A stretch of 64,000 nt of DNA, taken from contig CP050293.1 of the NCBI GenBank assembly GCA_014189435.1, positions 3,477,001-3,541,000 of the forward strand, in the 5' to 3' direction. Shown in pieces: positions 52,555 to 62,322 of the stretch. The notes under the pieces are model-generated. The model ran no database searches and was not told the DNA's origin. It saw only the letters and a program-made list of their open reading frames with translations. This DNA comes from Mesorhizobium loti. GTDB taxonomy: Bacteria > Pseudomonadota > Alphaproteobacteria > Rhizobiales > Rhizobiaceae. Position 1 is the stretch's first letter, and each line of letters opens with the position of its first letter. The translations under genes and the position numbers were made by a program.

Positions 52555-53213
52555 CTAGCTTGCATTGGTGCCGTTGCGAAGGCGTTCCATTTCGTCCAGC
52601 AGCATGTCGAGGCCGAGTTCGAACGTCTTGTCGAATTCGGCGGCGCCGAAAAAGCGCCCGGCAGCCATGACATTGGGAAAATCTCGCGCCAGTTGCTCGT
52701 CGCTGACCGTGCTGACCGCCGATTGACCCTTAGCATAGCCTGCGTTCTCGTCCAGCACGGCACCCATCAGATAATAACCGACGGCCCGGAACAGCCGCGC
52801 GCTTTGTTCGGTGTCGAAACCGCCATCCCTGAACAGGCCGATGATGCCGTTCAACCAGACAAGGCAGGTCGGCGAGTTCATCCGGTAGGTGACGAAGAAG
52901 GTGGCATACGCCGGATGGTCACGGCCGATGCGGCGAAAATCCTCGATGGCGATGCGCATCCTTTGCCGCCACGGCAGGCTGGCATCGGGTATCTCAAGCC
53001 CACCAACCAGTCGATCGACCAGCGCCTCATGCAGATGCGCCACCGAGGGAAAGTGGTGGTAGATGCTCATCGCCTCGCAGCCGAGCGCCGCCGCCAGCTT
53101 GCGCATCGAAAAGCCGGCAAGTCCCTCCTTCTCGATGACCTCAAAGGCCGCGTCCTCAATCATCTCGCGAGACAGCCGCCCGCGCGTTCCCTTTTTTTGA
53201 TCGGTGAGTCCAT
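52555..53213 (-). pseudogene. TetR family regulator, frameshifted in a T7 run near the start
   Basis: About 218 residues when the frame is repaired. The main frame (from about 53163) has MIEDAAFEVIEKEGLAGFSM and LGCEAMSIYHHFPSVAHL, the TetR helix-turn-helix, but lacks a start. With one extra T in the run 53192-53198 (7 present, 8 needed), the ATG at 53213 reads MDSPIKKKGTRGRLSRE directly into it, a normal TetR N-terminus. A base-calling error is likely; a GTG/ATG inside the frame is less natural. Two palindromes just upstream (53230-53242 and 53260-53274) are probable operators. The divergent gene encodes an exported AhpD-like protein. Confidence 0.82.
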
Positions 53214-53229
53214 TGGCGTCGCTCGACAG

Positions 53230-53242
53230 CTTACACTGTAAG
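53230..53242. promoter_or_regulatory. Candidate TetR operator 1
   Basis: CTTACACTGTAAG, symmetric about its central C, in the gap between the divergent tetR and AhpD-like genes. Paired with operator 2 (same CTTAC...GTAAG arms) about 30 bases away. Confidence 0.6.
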
Positions 53243-53259
53243 GTTCATTTTCCGCACTA

Positions 53260-53274
53260 CCTTACACAGTAAGG
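53260..53274. promoter_or_regulatory. Candidate TetR operator 2
   Basis: CCTTACACAGTAAGG: arms CCTTAC and GTAAGG around ACA. It lies 25 bases before the AhpD-like start codon, suitable for repressing that gene. Confidence 0.6.
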
Positions 53275-53299
53275 CTAACAAAGACCAGAGGAGAAAACC

Positions 53300-53770
53300 A
53301 TGTCGAACCGTCGCATTGCCCAACCTGTACAGTCTTCCATCCGCCGTGCGTTCCTGCTCACCGCCGCAGCCTGCTTCCTGTCGCTGGGCGCAGCCCCAGC
53401 CCATGCCGACGAATATGATGTAACCATCAAGGACATCCAGTCGACCATGGGCGGCGTGCCTAGCTTTGTGAAGCAGTTTCCCAAAGCTGGCCTGCCTGGA
53501 GCCTGGGCCGAGGTCAAGTCCATCGAACTCAGTGACAAAACCGCGCTGCCGCCAAAGGTCAAATCGCTGATCTCGCTCGCGGTGGCGGCGCAGATTCCTT
53601 GCAACTACTGCATTTGGTCGGACACGCAGGACGCCAAGCGCGCCGGCGCCACCAGCGAGGAGATCCAGGAAGCCGTGGCGATGGCAGCGCTGACCCGTCA
53701 CTGGAGCACAATCTTCAACGGAATGCAGGTCGATTTCGACACATTCAAGAAGGAAATGGGCGGGCAATAG
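53300..53770 (+). CDS. Exported carboxymuconolactone decarboxylase/AhpD-like protein
   Basis: 156 residues. A signal peptide (to APAHA) and mature DEYDVTIKDIQSTMGG, then the AhpD fold with VAAQIPCNYCIWSDTQDAKR; the CxxC pair is the redox site of AhpD-type proteins. Most family members are cytoplasmic, so the signal peptide makes it unusual; a periplasmic thiol peroxidase role is likely. GGAG about 8 bases before the start. The divergent tetR gene and two palindromes between them point to repression by TetR. Confidence 0.88.
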   Translation: MSNRRIAQPVQSSIRRAFLLTAAACFLSLGAAPAHADEYDVTIKDIQSTMGGVPSFVKQFPKAGLPGAWAEVKSIELSDKTALPPKVKSLISLAVAAQIPCNYCIWSDTQDAKRAGATSEEIQEAVAMAALTRHWSTIFNGMQVDFDTFKKEMGGQ

Positions 53771-53843
53771 CGAAACCCGGTCCGAAGCAGGTAGCGGTTC
53801 CGGACCAATCAGGGATAGCTCCACCGCCTCGTTTCGTCGTTGA

Positions 53844-53889
53844 CCCGTGACGATGATGGCCCGCAGATGCGGGCCATCATCGTCACGGG
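53844..53889. repeat. Perfect 22-base inverted repeat (46-base hairpin)
   Basis: The arms 53844-53865 and 53868-53889 are exact complements around the dinucleotide GA. There is no T-run after it, so it is not a typical terminator. It lies about 75 bases after the AhpD-like stop. Confidence 0.9.
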
Positions 53890-54882
53890 CATTTCACGAC
53901 CAGTCGTGCCCATGCGTCGTTGCGCTCACATGCGTGGCCACGCAACGATGCAGACAAGATTCTACCTATGCGCTCAAAAGCCATTGCTAAAATGGCTGGC
54001 ATTCCACGATGAAATGAACGCGCGCATGCGCTTTCCGACAAAATGGCACCACTGACGCTCGCCTTGCGAATGAGAACCTTGACGCGCTAAGATCATGAGC
54101 AGCATCATTAGAAGATGACGAAATTCGAATTCGTCCTTGCGAGCAAATTTTTTACAAATCTTTGGCCCTTGGCCTTTTTCCTATTATATCCGGCCGCGAT
54201 ACGGCCTCTATCGGCCAAGCCATTTCGGATAAATATTCACATCCTAACGTTTATATTTGTAGCCCGAGCGGTTTTGGGCAACAATCTCACTGCGCTCTGA
54301 AAGTTTGATCGCCACTCAGACCGGAAAATTTCATCTTTAAGCTGAATATTTCCCAGGCCGCACCCTGAATTGTGCCATGCGGCTCATTCTTGGCGCTCCT
54401 CGCTGCCAAGCCTTGATTCTGCCCTAAGAACAGCGAGACGCTTCCGGCTGCATTTTTCCAGCGGCGGAGCCAATACGCTGATTCACAACGAGGATCGCCC
54501 CTTGGGGGCCATCATTCAGCCTCGGGAAGCCGATGCCGGCCTTATGATTAACCATTCGCAAACGGATATGATTAAGGAATTGCTAATTTAGTTGACTATG
54601 ATCTCCACAGGTATATTTTCGATGTGTTGGGATGTGCAATTTGGGCGAGCAATCGACGATGATGGCACTAGGTGTGTGATCGCAGTTTCGGGGCGCAGAA
54701 AATGCTGAACGGCAACATATAGGTCGTGTCGTAGCACCAGCTCCGCGAACCCAAAGAACAATTAACGCACATCAGTGATGGCGATTCCGCGGATGCGGAG
54801 GTTTGCCACGTTCTCAAGGACGTGGCCGGGCAATGCTTTGCCCCGGCCCAGCGGTAGCGTGTGCGGTGCGTGCGAGGGAAGC
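53890..54882. other. Large non-coding, partly AT-rich region upstream of the glycan cluster
   Basis: About 1 kb with no gene I can support. Near 53914-53951 is a further imperfect stem (gcgtcgttgcg opposite cgcaacgatgc). The section 54110-54310 is unusually AT-rich for this genome and contains an open frame of 61 codons with hydrophobic residues (54115-54300), which I do not trust as a gene. The AT-rich stretch is a plausible binding region for a MucR/H-NS-like protein and precedes the surface-glycan genes. Confidence 0.5.
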
Positions 54883-55920
54883 ATGGGTAAGCTTGTCAAG
54901 GTTCTGAAACTGGAATCCGGCAGTCAAACGGGCGCCAACCAAAGCCGAAGTCGCGCCCTGGTCGCCGGAGGTGCGGGATTTTTAGGATCGCATCTGTGCG
55001 AACGTCTTTTGCGGGACGGATACGACGTCGTCGCGCTCGACAATTTCCACACCGGCAAGAGATACAATCTCAATACCCTTCTGCGTAATCCGAGATTCAC
55101 GTGCATCGAGCACGATATCGTCAATGCACTGCCTTCGGGCCTTCAATGCGATGAGATCTACAATCTTGCCTGCCCAGCCTCGCCGCCGCACTACCAGGCA
55201 GACCCGATCCATACCTTCAAGACAAGCGTGCTTGGTTCGCTGAACCTTCTGGAGCTCGCGCGACAGAACAAGGCCAAGATATTCCAGGCCTCGACGTCCG
55301 AAGTCTATGGCGATCCCTTCGTGCACCCACAGCCCGAGAGCTACTTCGGCAACGTCAATACGCACGGACCGCGGTCCTGCTACGATGAGGGCAAGCGCTC
55401 GGCTGAAACGCTGTTCTTCGACTATTCGAGAACCTATGGCCTCGATATCCGCGTTGCCCGCATTTTCAACACTTACGGCCGCCGCATGCAGCCCGATGAC
55501 GGGCGCGTGGTTTCGAACTTCATCGTCCAGGCGTTGCGCGGCAAAGACCTGACCGTCTATGGCAGCGGCCTGCAGACGCGCTCCTTCTGCTATGCCGACG
55601 ACCTGATCGAGGGCTTTGTCCGGCTGATGAACGCGCCGAGCGCGCCGACGCACCCGGTCAACCTCGGCAACCCCGCCGAATTCACCATCATGGAACTGGC
55701 GACGCTGGTCGTCGATTACACCAACGCCCGATCGAAGATCGTGCATCGGCCGCTGCCGGTCGACGACCCCAGACAGCGCAAGCCCGACATCTCCTTTGCC
55801 AGGGCCAATCTCGGCTGGGAGCCGAAAATCAGCCTGAGCCAGGGGCTCGCGCGCACTGTCGAGTATTTTGACACCCTGCTCTACGGAAGTCACATGGCCA
55901 AAGGAGCCGCGGCTTCATGA
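54883..55920 (+). CDS. UDP-glucuronate decarboxylase-like NAD-dependent epimerase (UXS type)
   Basis: 345 residues. Extended SDR. NAD motif [35 protein letters not shown] is diagnostic of UDP-xylose synthase; the active site is TSEVYGDP then [15 protein letters not shown] (YxxxK); [19 protein letters not shown] follows. Makes UDP-xylose from UDP-glucuronate for surface polysaccharide. GAGGGAA precedes the ATG at 54883. The stop overlaps the galE start (ATGA), so they are cotranslated. Confidence 0.9.
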   Translation: MGKLVKVLKLESGSQTGANQSRSRALVAGGAGFLGSHLCERLLRDGYDVVALDNFHTGKRYNLNTLLRNPRFTCIEHDIVNALPSGLQCDEIYNLACPASPPHYQADPIHTFKTSVLGSLNLLELARQNKAKIFQASTSEVYGDPFVHPQPESYFGNVNTHGPRSCYDEGKRSAETLFFDYSRTYGLDIRVARIFNTYGRRMQPDDGRVVSNFIVQALRGKDLTVYGSGLQTRSFCYADDLIEGFVRLMNAPSAPTHPVNLGNPAEFTIMELATLVVDYTNARSKIVHRPLPVDDPRQRKPDISFARANLGWEPKISLSQGLARTVEYFDTLLYGSHMAKGAAAS

Positions 55921-56996
55921 CCCAGCCGGCAATCCTGGTGACGGGAGGAGCCGGCTTCATCGGCAGCCACACCTGCAAGCTGCTGGCCACGGCCGGTTAT
56001 ATGCCGGTGGTTTTCGACAATCTGAGCCGCGGCAACGCGAAGTCCGTTGCCTGGGGTCCGCTTGTCGTTGGCGATATCCGGGATCGGGATGCGCTGCAGG
56101 CGGCGATGGAAACGTACCGGCCGACAGCAGTGATCCACTTTGCGGCACTGGCCTATGTCGGCGAGTCCGTTCGCGAGCCGGCCGAATACTATTCGACCAA
56201 CGTAACAGGCACCATCGCGGTGCTCGATGCGGCGCGCGCTTGTTCCATCGAGAAGATCATCTTCTCCAGCAGCTGCGCGACCTACGGCGTGCCGGAAGCG
56301 TTGCCCGTTCGCGAGACCTCCGCGCAAAATCCGATCAGCCCTTACGGGCGCACCAAGCTGATGGGCGAACAGATCATCGGCGACTATGCGTCGGCATATG
56401 GAATGAAATTCACGATCCTCCGCTATTTCAACGCTTGCGGCGCCGATCCCGACGGCGAGCTTGGGGAGTGGCATTCGCCGGAGACGCACCTGGTTCCCAG
56501 AGTGCTCATGGCCGCATCGGGCATCATCGACGAGATCGAGGTTTTCGGCACCGACTACGACACGTCGGACGGCACCTGCGTACGCGACTATATCCATGTC
56601 AGCGATCTGGCCCGCGCCCATCTGAAAGCCCTCATGCATCTCGAGCGCGGCGGACAAAGTCTGGCGGTCAACCTCGGCACCGGGCGGGGCGTGTCCATCA
56701 AGGAGATTGTCCAGGCGGTCAGCAGAATGACGTCAAGATCGGTTCCGGCCGTCTTCAGGAGCAGGCGCCCGGGAGATCCGGCAGAGCTCTACGCCGATCC
56801 GGGAAGCGCACGCGAACAGCTTGGCTTCGTGCCGGAGCTTTCCGACATCGACACGATCGTCAGGACGGCTGCCCCGTTTTTTGGGTTGGGGACGAAACCG
56901 ATGAAACTGCCGCCAACCGAGGCGGCAGCATCCATCGCCGCTCGACAGATCAGAGATAACGGGGCCGGCAGCTCGCGCGCTGGCCAAACCCGCTAG
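55917..56996 (+). CDS. galE: UDP-glucose 4-epimerase
   Basis: 359 residues. Interconverts UDP-glucose and UDP-galactose. NAD motif [36 protein letters not shown]; active site [11 protein letters not shown] then [32 protein letters not shown]. The C-terminal extension (after TAAPFFGLG) is longer than usual by about 30 residues. Second gene of the unit. Confidence 0.92.
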   Translation: MTQPAILVTGGAGFIGSHTCKLLATAGYMPVVFDNLSRGNAKSVAWGPLVVGDIRDRDALQAAMETYRPTAVIHFAALAYVGESVREPAEYYSTNVTGTIAVLDAARACSIEKIIFSSSCATYGVPEALPVRETSAQNPISPYGRTKLMGEQIIGDYASAYGMKFTILRYFNACGADPDGELGEWHSPETHLVPRVLMAASGIIDEIEVFGTDYDTSDGTCVRDYIHVSDLARAHLKALMHLERGGQSLAVNLGTGRGVSIKEIVQAVSRMTSRSVPAVFRSRRPGDPAELYADPGSAREQLGFVPELSDIDTIVRTAAPFFGLGTKPMKLPPTEAAASIAARQIRDNGAGSSRAGQTR

Positions 56997-57393
56997 GGCT
57001 GCAGATAAAGGGCGAACCGCCCAGGACCGTGCCGCCATCGCCCGGATTGAAAGAGACTTTCACCGGCGCCGGGGTGCGGACGTTGATCCGCTGCGGCGGC
57101 GCAAAGGCGTAATCCCTTTCAGTCGTTCGCACCGTGCTGGTCATCTCGATCGTCGGCGCGGCCCTGGGCGAACGCACGAAGAATCCGGCTTGAACCGGCT
57201 GGACCACGGGCTGGCTACGGACCGCGTGGACCACAGGCTTGATGAGGACCGAATTGGTTTCGGTCGCATCCATACCCTGACAACCTGCAACCGTAGAGAT
57301 CATCGCTACAACCGCAACGATAGATACGATATTTTTAATAGATACTATATTTTTGCTTGGGCGAAATGCACCCATCTCGGAATTGTTCATCAT
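56950..57393 (-). CDS. Lipoprotein of unknown function, paralogue 1
   Basis: 147 residues. A signal peptide with the lipobox VAGCQ (Cys about residue 39, preceded by IVSIVAVVAMISTVA), so a lipid-anchored protein. The mature part has conserved PAPVKVSFNPGDGGTVLGGS and the C-terminal [13 protein letters not shown], shared with the lipoprotein at 62534-62941. The 3' end overlaps galE by about 47 bases, antisense. GGGAC precedes the ATG at 57393; the upstream gap is AT-rich. No function known to me. Confidence 0.8.
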   Translation of the reverse strand: MMNNSEMGAFRPSKNIVSIKNIVSIVAVVAMISTVAGCQGMDATETNSVLIKPVVHAVRSQPVVQPVQAGFFVRSPRAAPTIEMTSTVRTTERDYAFAPPQRINVRTPAPVKVSFNPGDGGTVLGGSPFICSPSGFGQRASCRPRYL

Positions 57394-57680
57394 GTGTCCC
57401 TTGTTGTCAAGTATAAGCCAAGGGCGCGTCGCGACATACTATGCCTTCGCCGCCTTCACGCCGCATGAGTGACCACTCGCACATCACACGCGGATATTAG
57501 ACATCACTAATTATTAAATTTCATCAAAACCGTATGGTAGGCCCATCGTCTCGTCGTTTTGGCAGATGGAATGGAATGCGACTGAATGCGATCAATCGGC
57601 GGTCGGCGCGCTGATCGCGCCAGCCGAACCGCTCAAGGCTTCACCATAAGCGATTCGCCGGTTGCTTGACAGGGCGTGAC
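57394..57680. other. AT-rich intergenic region
   Basis: About 287 bases between the lipoprotein and DUF995 genes, including an AT-rich block (about 57490-57540). No gene or terminator recognised. Confidence 0.4.
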
Positions 57681-58286
57681 CTACTTCTTGGAATCGACCA
57701 GCTTGCGGGCCTCTTCGAACTGCGCGCCCTTTGTGTTGCCTGCTTCGAATTTCAGGTATTCGTCGGAAAGATCCTCGGGAGATCGCTTGAAGCCGTACCA
57801 TTCCCCATCCGGGTCCTTGCGTTTCTCGATGTTCCCGCCCTGAATCCGGTGGCTGTAGCAGGTGCGATTTTGCTTGCCAGTGTAGCCCTTCGACCGCCAG
57901 GCGAGTTCCATGCACATCTTGCCGTTACTGGTCACCAGCCATCTGCCCGCCGCGAAAGACGCCGTGTCAGGCCCGGACGTCCAGGCCTCGAGGCGTCGAT
58001 CGCCCTGTGCGAAATAGGCCGCTCCATTTTTCCACACCCATGTGCGGTCGGCGTAAAGAAGCGACAGCTCGTAGGCAGTCGGAACAGTGGCGGCAACCGC
58101 TTCCGCGGGCGCGCTGTCTTTGGCGGCCGCCGCGTGCGCCGTTCCTGGAAGCGCCGTCTGGCCGCAGAGCGCCAGGAGAAACATAAGTTGCGTGCAACTT
58201 GCGAACCAACGGTGTTTGCGTCGCCGACGGTCGGCACCAAGCGGCGGCAATCTGGTCAGAGCTGTCGGTACAATTGGCGTTCGCAT
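57681..58286 (-). CDS. DUF995 family exported protein
   Basis: About 201 residues. The N-terminus MRTPIVPTALTRLPPL is basic and then carries a hydrophobic segment (MFLLALCGQTALPGTAHA) that looks like a signal peptide with a long n-region. The DUF995 core follows: YADRTWVWKNGAAYFAQGDR, WTSGPDTASFAAGRW, CMELAWRSKG, then CYSHRIQGGNIEKRKDPDGE. Unknown function, found mainly in Rhizobiales. Divergent from the GT39 gene. A frame running further upstream is a shadow. Confidence 0.8.
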   Translation of the reverse strand: MRTPIVPTALTRLPPLGADRRRRKHRWFASCTQLMFLLALCGQTALPGTAHAAAAKDSAPAEAVAATVPTAYELSLLYADRTWVWKNGAAYFAQGDRRLEAWTSGPDTASFAAGRWLVTSNGKMCMELAWRSKGYTGKQNRTCYSHRIQGGNIEKRKDPDGEWYGFKRSPEDLSDEYLKFEAGNTKGAQFEEARKLVDSKK

Positions 58287-58514
58287 GCCTGTTTGGCCCA
58301 AGGTAGCACTATCAGCGCTCTGACAGTCTACGAAACTATTTAACAGTCGCGAGAACGGTGATGTCAACCTTTGCGAAGCGGATGGGCAACAACTATTCGA
58401 GACGCGCGCACAGCCTGCAATCGTCAAAATTAAGAATTGCGTCGTATATTCCTCCGCCTCTGACAATCGCGCACAAAAGCAACATCCGCGGACGTCAGGA
58501 GGACGCGGTTTCAA

Positions 58515-60143
58515 ATGACGGACGATCCGGAGTTGAATCAGACCGAAGGCATGCAATACCTGCAGCAGTCGACCGACCGGCACAAGGCTGCTCGCAACAT
58601 CCTGAGCCCCAACACGGCAATCCTGTTGGGGATCCTGTTCATTGCGGTCGTGTTCAGGTTCCACAACATAACCTTGCCGCTCGTCGACGCCTTCAGCTGG
58701 CGCGAAACAAGCACGGCGATGATGGCCGACAATTTCCAGCAGCGCAGCTGGAACATCTTCTTCCCGGAGGTCAGCTGGACCGGGCCCGGGCCAAGTTATC
58801 AGGGCCGTGAGTTCCAGATCGTCAGCTATCTGACCGCCCTGCTCTACCAACTCTTCGGCTGGCACGACTGGTTCGGCCGCATGGTTGCGGCCTTCTTCGG
58901 CCTGGTGACGGTGTTTTCGCTGCACAGACTAACGGCGCTATGCTGGGACGAGACGCACGCCCACGCCGCGGCACTTGCCTACGCGCTGATGCCGGCGGCG
59001 ATCATGATCGACAGCTCGTTTCTTCCCGATCCCTCGATGCTGGCCCTGGTGACGCTCGGCGTCTGGCTGTTCGCGAAATACTGGGCCGGCGGCAGCGGCT
59101 GGCTCTTGCCGCTCGCCACGGTCAGCTTCTCGCTCGGCGCACTGTCAAAGCCGCCAGGCCTCGCCGCCGGCGCCGTCATCTTCTACCTGATGGTCTGCTG
59201 GGTTCTGGAGAAGAAGCGAAAGCAGGCGGCCAAGGTCTTCCTGTCGGGGCTTTTGAGCCTGGCCATCATCGGCGCCTATTTCAGCTGGGCCATCTATCTC
59301 GGCCTGAGCTATCCGCCGTTTCATGTCGCGGGCAGCGGCTATATCTGGGATTCCGGTTTCTGGACATTCTTCAGAAACAGCTTCTACTTCAAATCCGTGT
59401 GGAACACCTCAGTCTGGTGGTTCTACGGCTATCCGTTCATGGTGCTGATCGCGGTCGGCTTCTGGATGCCGCCCAGACCCGTCGAAGACCCCAAGCAACG
59501 CACTCTTTCGGCCATCCCCTATGTTTGGCTGGCCGCGGCCATGGTCGTCTATCTGGCGGCGGCGCGCGAGATCACCAGCAATCCCTGGAACTATCACATC
59601 TTCCACGTGCCGTTCGCGATGTTCTGCGGCCGTGGCGCGCTTCTCCTGGCAACGCTTGCATCGGGAACCGTTCTGTCCCCGGCGGTCGTGTTGCGCGCGA
59701 TCTGCATCGCTGCCGTCACACTCGTGTGGTCGACCTTTCCCCTCGTCAGGACAATGAAGACGCCGATCGCCATGAACGGCAAGTTGCTTGGCGAGGAACT
59801 GGCGCGGTTGGTGCAGCCGGGCGACCTCGTTGTCGCCATCGCGCCTGAGGTCGGCGATCCCGTCGCCATCTATTACAGCAGGGCGCGCGGCTGGGTGTTC
59901 CCGCCCGGCGGCGGCGATGTCGAATGGTCGAACTTCGTCGCGGACGACGCCACCGCGATCGCGCAGCTCGAGGCGTTGCGCGCGCAAGGCGCGGACCTGT
60001 TCGGCGTCGCCAAGAACGCGGCCGACAAGAAGGACCGGCTGTTCGTCGAGCATCATGACGGGGTCATCGACTATCTGGACAAGACCGGAACCAAGCTTGT
60101 GGATTCGGACGATTTGCTGGTCTATAGGATCAGCCGTCCATGA
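58515..60143 (+). CDS. GT39/ArnT-like membrane glycosyltransferase
   Basis: 542 residues with many membrane helices. Near the N-terminus the acidic motif VDAFSWRETSTAMMADNF (an Asp and Glu in the first external loop) matches the catalytic site of PMT/ArnT-type transferases, which move a sugar from a polyprenyl-phosphate donor. LAYALMPAAIMIDSSFLPD and further helices follow, then a soluble C-terminal domain. AGGAGG lies about 11 bases before the ATG at 58515. It probably decorates lipid or glycan in the periplasm, using the product of the GT2 enzyme below. Confidence 0.85.
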   Translation: MTDDPELNQTEGMQYLQQSTDRHKAARNILSPNTAILLGILFIAVVFRFHNITLPLVDAFSWRETSTAMMADNFQQRSWNIFFPEVSWTGPGPSYQGREFQIVSYLTALLYQLFGWHDWFGRMVAAFFGLVTVFSLHRLTALCWDETHAHAAALAYALMPAAIMIDSSFLPDPSMLALVTLGVWLFAKYWAGGSGWLLPLATVSFSLGALSKPPGLAAGAVIFYLMVCWVLEKKRKQAAKVFLSGLLSLAIIGAYFSWAIYLGLSYPPFHVAGSGYIWDSGFWTFFRNSFYFKSVWNTSVWWFYGYPFMVLIAVGFWMPPRPVEDPKQRTLSAIPYVWLAAAMVVYLAAAREITSNPWNYHIFHVPFAMFCGRGALLLATLASGTVLSPAVVLRAICIAAVTLVWSTFPLVRTMKTPIAMNGKLLGEELARLVQPGDLVVAIAPEVGDPVAIYYSRARGWVFPPGGGDVEWSNFVADDATAIAQLEALRAQGADLFGVAKNAADKKDRLFVEHHDGVIDYLDKTGTKLVDSDDLLVYRISRP

Positions 60144-60334
60144 GGACCGCGACAGTCCGAGGCTGTGGGCCTTGGACAGGATATGGTCCCGACGGTTCAG
60201 CGGCCCCGCATTCGCCTGCCGAAGGCCGGCAAGGCGGCGAGCCAGGCGAACCGATCCCGGATGGCGCTAGGGATATTCGGGCACCACGCGATGCTGCCAC
60301 TTGAACTCGACGGTGGAAACCGGCGGAGAATTGG

Positions 60335-61261
60335 TTGAAAAGAGCAATCTCGATAGTCGTGACGCTGGCCCTGCTGGCTTGGCTCGCCAGCGATTCGCGC
60401 TGGCGGATGGTCGGCGACGCCTTCGCCCGCATCACGCCCGGCACCTTCGCCGTGGCGACGATCGCGTTTTTCGTCACCTATGTCTTGCGTGCGCTGCGCG
60501 TCTGCGACGAGTTCCGCGATGAGGTGCATGGCCGCTTTGGCGCCTGCCTACGCGTCATTCTGATCCACAATGCGATGATCAACGTCGTACCCTTCCGCGG
60601 CGGCGAGACGGCCTTTCCCCTGCTCCTGCGCCAGGTCTTCGGCATACCGATCATGCGCGCCAGCGCCTCACTGTTGTGGTTCAGGCTGCAGGACGCCTTC
60701 GTCGTCGGCGTGCTGGCCCTGGCGGTGTGGCCGGGCCTGCATCCAGCGATAAGGATCGCGGGCGGGGCCGTCTTGATCGCCGCCGCCTGGTACCTGCCGC
60801 GCTGGGCGCGCGCGCCGCATGATTGGGCCGGCCGCGGCAAGATCGTTGCGAAGCTCGGCAAGCTGCGCGATGTGTTCACCGAAGCAACCGGGCGCTCGCG
60901 CTACGGCTGGTGGTGGACGATCGCCAACTGGTCGTTGAAGCTCGCCGTACAGGGATGGTTGTTGGCAATGCTGCTGGGGACATCCATTTCGACCGCTTTT
61001 CCAGGCGTCGTCGGGGCCGAAGGCGCCGCCATACTGCCGGTGCAAGGCGTCGCCGGCTTCGGCACCTATGAAGCGGGAGCGGCGGCGGCGCTGCTCACGT
61101 CCGGAATCACGATGAAGGACGGCCTGCAGGCGGCACTGGCGCTGCACCTGTTCATCTTCTGCTCGGCTGTCGTCACCGGTGCGATCGCCTGGTTGTTTCC
61201 CTCGAAATCGACGCTGCCGGGGAACCCGGCTGTCGGACCTGCAAGGAAGCCATCCCAATGA
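60335..61261 (+). CDS. Flippase-like/LPG-synthetase TM domain protein (UPF0104)
   Basis: 308 residues, about eight membrane helices, TTG start with GGCGGAG upstream. Conserved: RVCDEFRDEVHGRFGACLRV, VPFRGGETAFPLLLRQVFGI, and EGAAILPVQGVAGFGTYEAGAA is the most typical region. The family is often encoded beside GT2 and GT39 enzymes and may flip polyprenyl-linked sugars. It overlaps the next gene (ATGA, 61258-61261), confirming an operon. Confidence 0.85.
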   Translation: MKRAISIVVTLALLAWLASDSRWRMVGDAFARITPGTFAVATIAFFVTYVLRALRVCDEFRDEVHGRFGACLRVILIHNAMINVVPFRGGETAFPLLLRQVFGIPIMRASASLLWFRLQDAFVVGVLALAVWPGLHPAIRIAGGAVLIAAAWYLPRWARAPHDWAGRGKIVAKLGKLRDVFTEATGRSRYGWWWTIANWSLKLAVQGWLLAMLLGTSISTAFPGVVGAEGAAILPVQGVAGFGTYEAGAAAALLTSGITMKDGLQAALALHLFIFCSAVVTGAIAWLFPSKSTLPGNPAVGPARKPSQ

Positions 61262-62307
61262 ACGTATTGCCCATCCCCGCTTCGGGACTGCCTGATGGCG
61301 CGGTAATGCCGAACCATACGCTGTCCATCGTCGTGCCCATGTACAACGAGGCCGAAAACGTCGAGCCGCTGCTGGCACGGATCCACCAGGCGATGGAACG
61401 CTACGACCAGCCGTGGGAGGTCGTGCTGGTCGATGACGGCAGCACCGACGCGACAGTGAGCGAGATCAGGCGCCTTGCAGCGCATTACGGCCCGCATGTG
61501 CATGCGGTCGAGCTCGTGCGCAACTACAAGCAGACCGCCGCGATGCAGGCCGGCATCGACGCGGCGCGCGGCGATGTCATCGCCACGATCGACGGCGACC
61601 TGCAAAACGATCCCTACGACATCCCGCGCATGGTCTATCGCCTGCTGAGCGAGGATCTCGACCTGGTGGTCGGCTGGCGCAAGGACCGCCAGGAAGGTTT
61701 TTTCATGCGCAGGCTGCCCTCGCGCATTGCCAACGCGCTGATCGCGCGCGTCACCGGCGTGCGCCTCAAGGACTATGGCTGCAGCCTCAAGGTCTATCGC
61801 GGCAACGTCATCCGCAGCGTCAAGCTTTATGGCGAGATGCACCGCTTCATCCCGGCATGGCTGGCCACAGTGACGACTCCCAGACGCATCGCGCAGGAGG
61901 TGGTGACGCATCATGCCCGCATCCACGGTCAGTCCAAATACGGTATTTCACGCACCTTCAGGGTCGTGCTCGATCTGGTGTTCATGTATTTCTTCATGCG
62001 CTATCGCACACGGCCCGGGCATTTCTTCGGCGGCATCGGCATCGTGCTTGGCGCGCTGGGCTCGCTGATCCTTGCCTATCTGCTTTGCCTGAAGCTGTTT
62101 TTCGCCGAAGACATCGGAACCCGCCCGATGCTGTTCACCGGCTTCTTCCTGCTCATCGCCGGGGTGCAGATGGTGACGTCGGGCGTGCTGGCGGAAATGC
62201 TGGCACGCGTCTATCACGAGGCGAACGGAGCATCGGCCTATGTCGCGCGGCCGAGGCCGGCATCCGGCGCAAATGACGGCTGGCTCCGCTCCAGCCTGCC
62301 ATCGTGA
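61258..62307 (+). CDS. GT2 polyprenyl-phosphate sugar transferase (DPM1/ArnC-like)
   Basis: 349 residues. GT2 motifs: LSIVVPMYNEAENVEPLL, VVLVDDGSTDATVSEIRR, AAMQAGIDAARGDV, TIDGDLQNDP (DxD), and the QSKYGISRTFRVVLDLV lead into two C-terminal membrane helices. It should charge undecaprenyl phosphate with a sugar, to be flipped by the preceding protein and used by the GT39 enzyme. Overlaps the preceding gene. The product sugar is unknown. Confidence 0.9.
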   Translation: MNVLPIPASGLPDGAVMPNHTLSIVVPMYNEAENVEPLLARIHQAMERYDQPWEVVLVDDGSTDATVSEIRRLAAHYGPHVHAVELVRNYKQTAAMQAGIDAARGDVIATIDGDLQNDPYDIPRMVYRLLSEDLDLVVGWRKDRQEGFFMRRLPSRIANALIARVTGVRLKDYGCSLKVYRGNVIRSVKLYGEMHRFIPAWLATVTTPRRIAQEVVTHHARIHGQSKYGISRTFRVVLDLVFMYFFMRYRTRPGHFFGGIGIVLGALGSLILAYLLCLKLFFAEDIGTRPMLFTGFFLLIAGVQMVTSGVLAEMLARVYHEANGASAYVARPRPASGANDGWLRSSLPS

Positions 62308-62322
62308 CCTGGCTGGAACGCC

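Noticed and set aside
54115..54300. A 61-residue hydrophobic ORF
   Set aside because: No ribosome binding site, very AT-rich and no family resemblance; left as part of the intergenic region.
60144..60334. Possible short gene after the GT39 gene
   Set aside because: A 54-codon frame overlaps the GT39 stop, but it is Gly/Pro-rich, has no motif, and codon use is unlike its neighbours.
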